IMG/VR virus record: IMGVR_UViG_3300031720_000017
Coordinates: 1 to 26,892 of that record
DNA from: a virus
Reading direction: 5' to 3' (one strand)
Length of the DNA: 26,892 nucleotides
In this document: piece after piece, positions 25,791-26,892 of the stretch
How the letters are laid out: each line of letters starts with the position of its first letter
How positions within the stretch are numbered: position 1 is the stretch's first letter
Program-made: the position numbers and the translations under genes
The notes under the pieces: model-generated
The model's input: the letters and a program-made list of their open reading frames with translations, nothing else
Databases searched by the model: none
Told to the model about the DNA's origin: nothing

Positions 25791-26455
25791 ACGCGCTCAT
25801 CCTAGACACGGAAACCACCGGTATCGAGGATCCTCATCCTGTGGAGATTGCCTGGTTGCGGCTTCAAGGCCCGAACGACTTGAGCGCCGAGCAGATGTTC
25901 TCGTGTCGTTTCAAACCCGGAAAACCGATCACGCTCGGCGCGATGGCGACGCACCATATCCGAGACGAGGACGTCACCGACTGCGAGTCGCACACTACTT
26001 TTCGCTTGCCCGATGGCGTGGAGTATTTGATCGGGCACAACATCGACTACGACTGGTCCGCGATCGGAAAGCCCGATGTCAAGCGCATCGACACCTGTGC
26101 GTTCAGCAGGAAACTCTGGCCGCAAGCAGACTCCCATACGCAAAGCGCGATGCTGTACCTGCTTGAGCGCTCGCGGGCGCGCGAGTGGTTGCGTGGTGCT
26201 CACTGTGCGAGCGTCGACGCCTACAACTGCTTTCGCCTGCTCAAGCACATCCTGAAGGCGCTCGGTGACCCGACGACCTGGGAAGCCGTGTACGCGCTAT
26301 CGGAGGCGGCGCGAATTCCCGAGGTCATGCCTTTCGGGAAGCACAAAGGCGTTCGCATCGCAGACGTGCCGCCGGATTACAAGGCGTGGCTGCTCGGGCA
26401 GCCCGGCATTGACCCCTATCTCGCTACTGCGCTTCGCGCTCGGGCGGTCTCGTGA
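25787..26455 (+). CDS. DnaQ/ExoX-type 3'-5' exonuclease with DUF3820-like C-terminus
   Basis: A 222-residue protein from GTG 25787 (GTGA overlap). DEDDh catalytic residues are present: Asp7 and Glu9 in LDTETTG, Asp87/Asp89 region in HNIDYDW (84-90), and His139 with Asp144 in GAHCASVDAY. The C-terminal ~45 residues (MPFGKHKGVRIADVPPDYKA) match the DUF3820-type tail often fused to exonuclease X-like enzymes. It would degrade or proofread DNA or RNA from 3' ends with two metal ions. Carrying it beside an Acb2-like gene suggests an early takeover or nucleotide-handling role. A complete enzyme, not truncated. Confidence 0.92.
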   Translation: MNALILDTETTGIEDPHPVEIAWLRLQGPNDLSAEQMFSCRFKPGKPITLGAMATHHIRDEDVTDCESHTTFRLPDGVEYLIGHNIDYDWSAIGKPDVKRIDTCAFSRKLWPQADSHTQSAMLYLLERSRAREWLRGAHCASVDAYNCFRLLKHILKALGDPTTWEAVYALSEAARIPEVMPFGKHKGVRIADVPPDYKAWLLGQPGIDPYLATALRARAVS

Positions 26456-26661
26456 AGCCCCTCGGAGCGCTCGTGTGCTGGTGGACTGGGAAGCACAAGC
26501 GCGGGAAACGAGTCCATAACGTCCGCACAGACACGGAGCCGATGATGGTGACGTTCGCTTGTCCCCGCTGCGGCCGCGAAACCCGCTACAAAGTGAAGCC
26601 CGACCCTGTCAACGAGGGGATGCCGACCGACGGTTCTCCGAGCTTGAGGGAGGTGGCGTGA
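26452..26661 (+). CDS. Small zinc-binding protein
   Basis: A 69-residue protein from GTG 26452 (GTGA overlap with the exonuclease). It has a beta-rich, basic first half (LGALVCWWTGKHKRGKRVHN) and one CPRC pair (about 37-40) in VTFACPRCGRETRYKVK, with Cys9 as a further possible ligand. Its stop overlaps the next GTG. Function unknown. Confidence 0.72.
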   Translation: MKPLGALVCWWTGKHKRGKRVHNVRTDTEPMMVTFACPRCGRETRYKVKPDPVNEGMPTDGSPSLREVA

Positions 26662-26892
26662 ACATTGAGGTCGGCGACCTCGTGATGGTCGTTCGCTGGC
26701 CGCACGAGCATAAGGCGGCTCGATTGGGTGCGGTGTTTCGCGTTGGGATCATATGGGGAAGTTCCCGCTGCCCGATCTGTAGCGAGATTATCCAAGAGCT
26801 TTCCGCTGGAGACGAGCGAGGCTGCGTGCCATTCTCCTGGCTGAAGAAGATCCCGCCGCTGTCGGAACTGGAAGGCAAACTCGATCTCGCCG
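26658..26892 (+). CDS. Small zinc-ribbon protein, 3' partial
   Basis: From GTG 26658 (GTGA overlap), open to the window end, so 78 codons are visible. It holds an SH3-like start (VGDLVMVVRWPHEHKAARLG), a CPIC pair (about 37-40) and WLKKIPPLSELEGK at the end. Phage proteins with this GDLV...C-x2-C...IPPLSELEG layout are common in early regions, with no known activity to my knowledge. The C-terminus is missing. Confidence 0.72.
   Translation, partial: MNIEVGDLVMVVRWPHEHKAARLGAVFRVGIIWGSSRCPICSEIIQELSAGDERGCVPFSWLKKIPPLSELEGKLDLA

Noticed and set aside
1-26892. CRISPR arrays, insertion sequences, integrase or attachment sites
   Set aside because: No regularly spaced direct repeats, transposase motifs, terminal inverted repeats or recombinase genes were seen.

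Overview
The window is a GC-rich segment of a tailed bacteriophage genome, most likely a podovirus-type phage of a Gram-negative host, probably a beta- or gammaproteobacterium. The reasons are a pectate-lyase-fold tailspike, three consecutive large internal/ejection-type virion proteins, an inner/outer-membrane spanin pair with a lipoprotein signal, and dense packing with ATGA/GTGA stop-start overlaps. No integrase, terminase, portal, capsid, polymerase or tRNA gene is visible, so the lifestyle is undecided and both ends are cut from a larger genome.

Layout. (1) 1-11810, rightward: end of the virion module, with a connector-like protein (partial), a beta-propeller-like tail protein, the tailspike, three internal/ejection proteins and several small structural or unknown proteins. 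(2) 11807-13785, rightward: lysis module, with a DUF5675 protein in the endolysin position, a membrane protein, a holin, nested i-spanin/o-spanin, then two small genes that overlap each other. (3) 17380 down to 13521, leftward: recombination module (YqaJ-type exonuclease and RecT annealing protein separated by two small genes), then zinc, membrane and small proteins and a DNA methyltransferase that converges on the lysis module. Its promoter at 17405-17433 carries a palindromic operator beside a divergent Cro/CI-like gene (17457-17735). (4) 22508 down to 17753, leftward: an early/replication-associated operon with a AAA+ ATPase and many unknowns. A strong rho-independent terminator (18214-18255) lies directly before the last gene, a replication-protein-like gene. 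(5) 22509-23390: about 880 bases with no convincing gene, holding a parS-like palindrome, several hairpins, a candidate promoter and a four-tract G-quadruplex. It sits at the divergence point and is a candidate origin, partition or control locus. (6) 23391-26892, rightward: HNH endonuclease, small zinc proteins, a small lipoprotein, then a strong promoter and a structured leader of about 140 bases driving an operon. That operon holds a basic protein, an Acb2-like anti-CBASS cyclic-nucleotide sponge, an ExoX/DnaQ-type exonuclease fused to a DUF3820-like tail, and further small zinc proteins.

Most notable points: the Acb2-like gene behind its own promoter and structured leader; the parS-like site and G-quadruplex in the central non-coding region; the operator-bearing early promoter; the terminator placed as an attenuator; the 265-base antisense overlap between a coiled-coil protein and a methyltransferase; and two very small genes (23 and 30 codons) held in place by stop-start overlaps.
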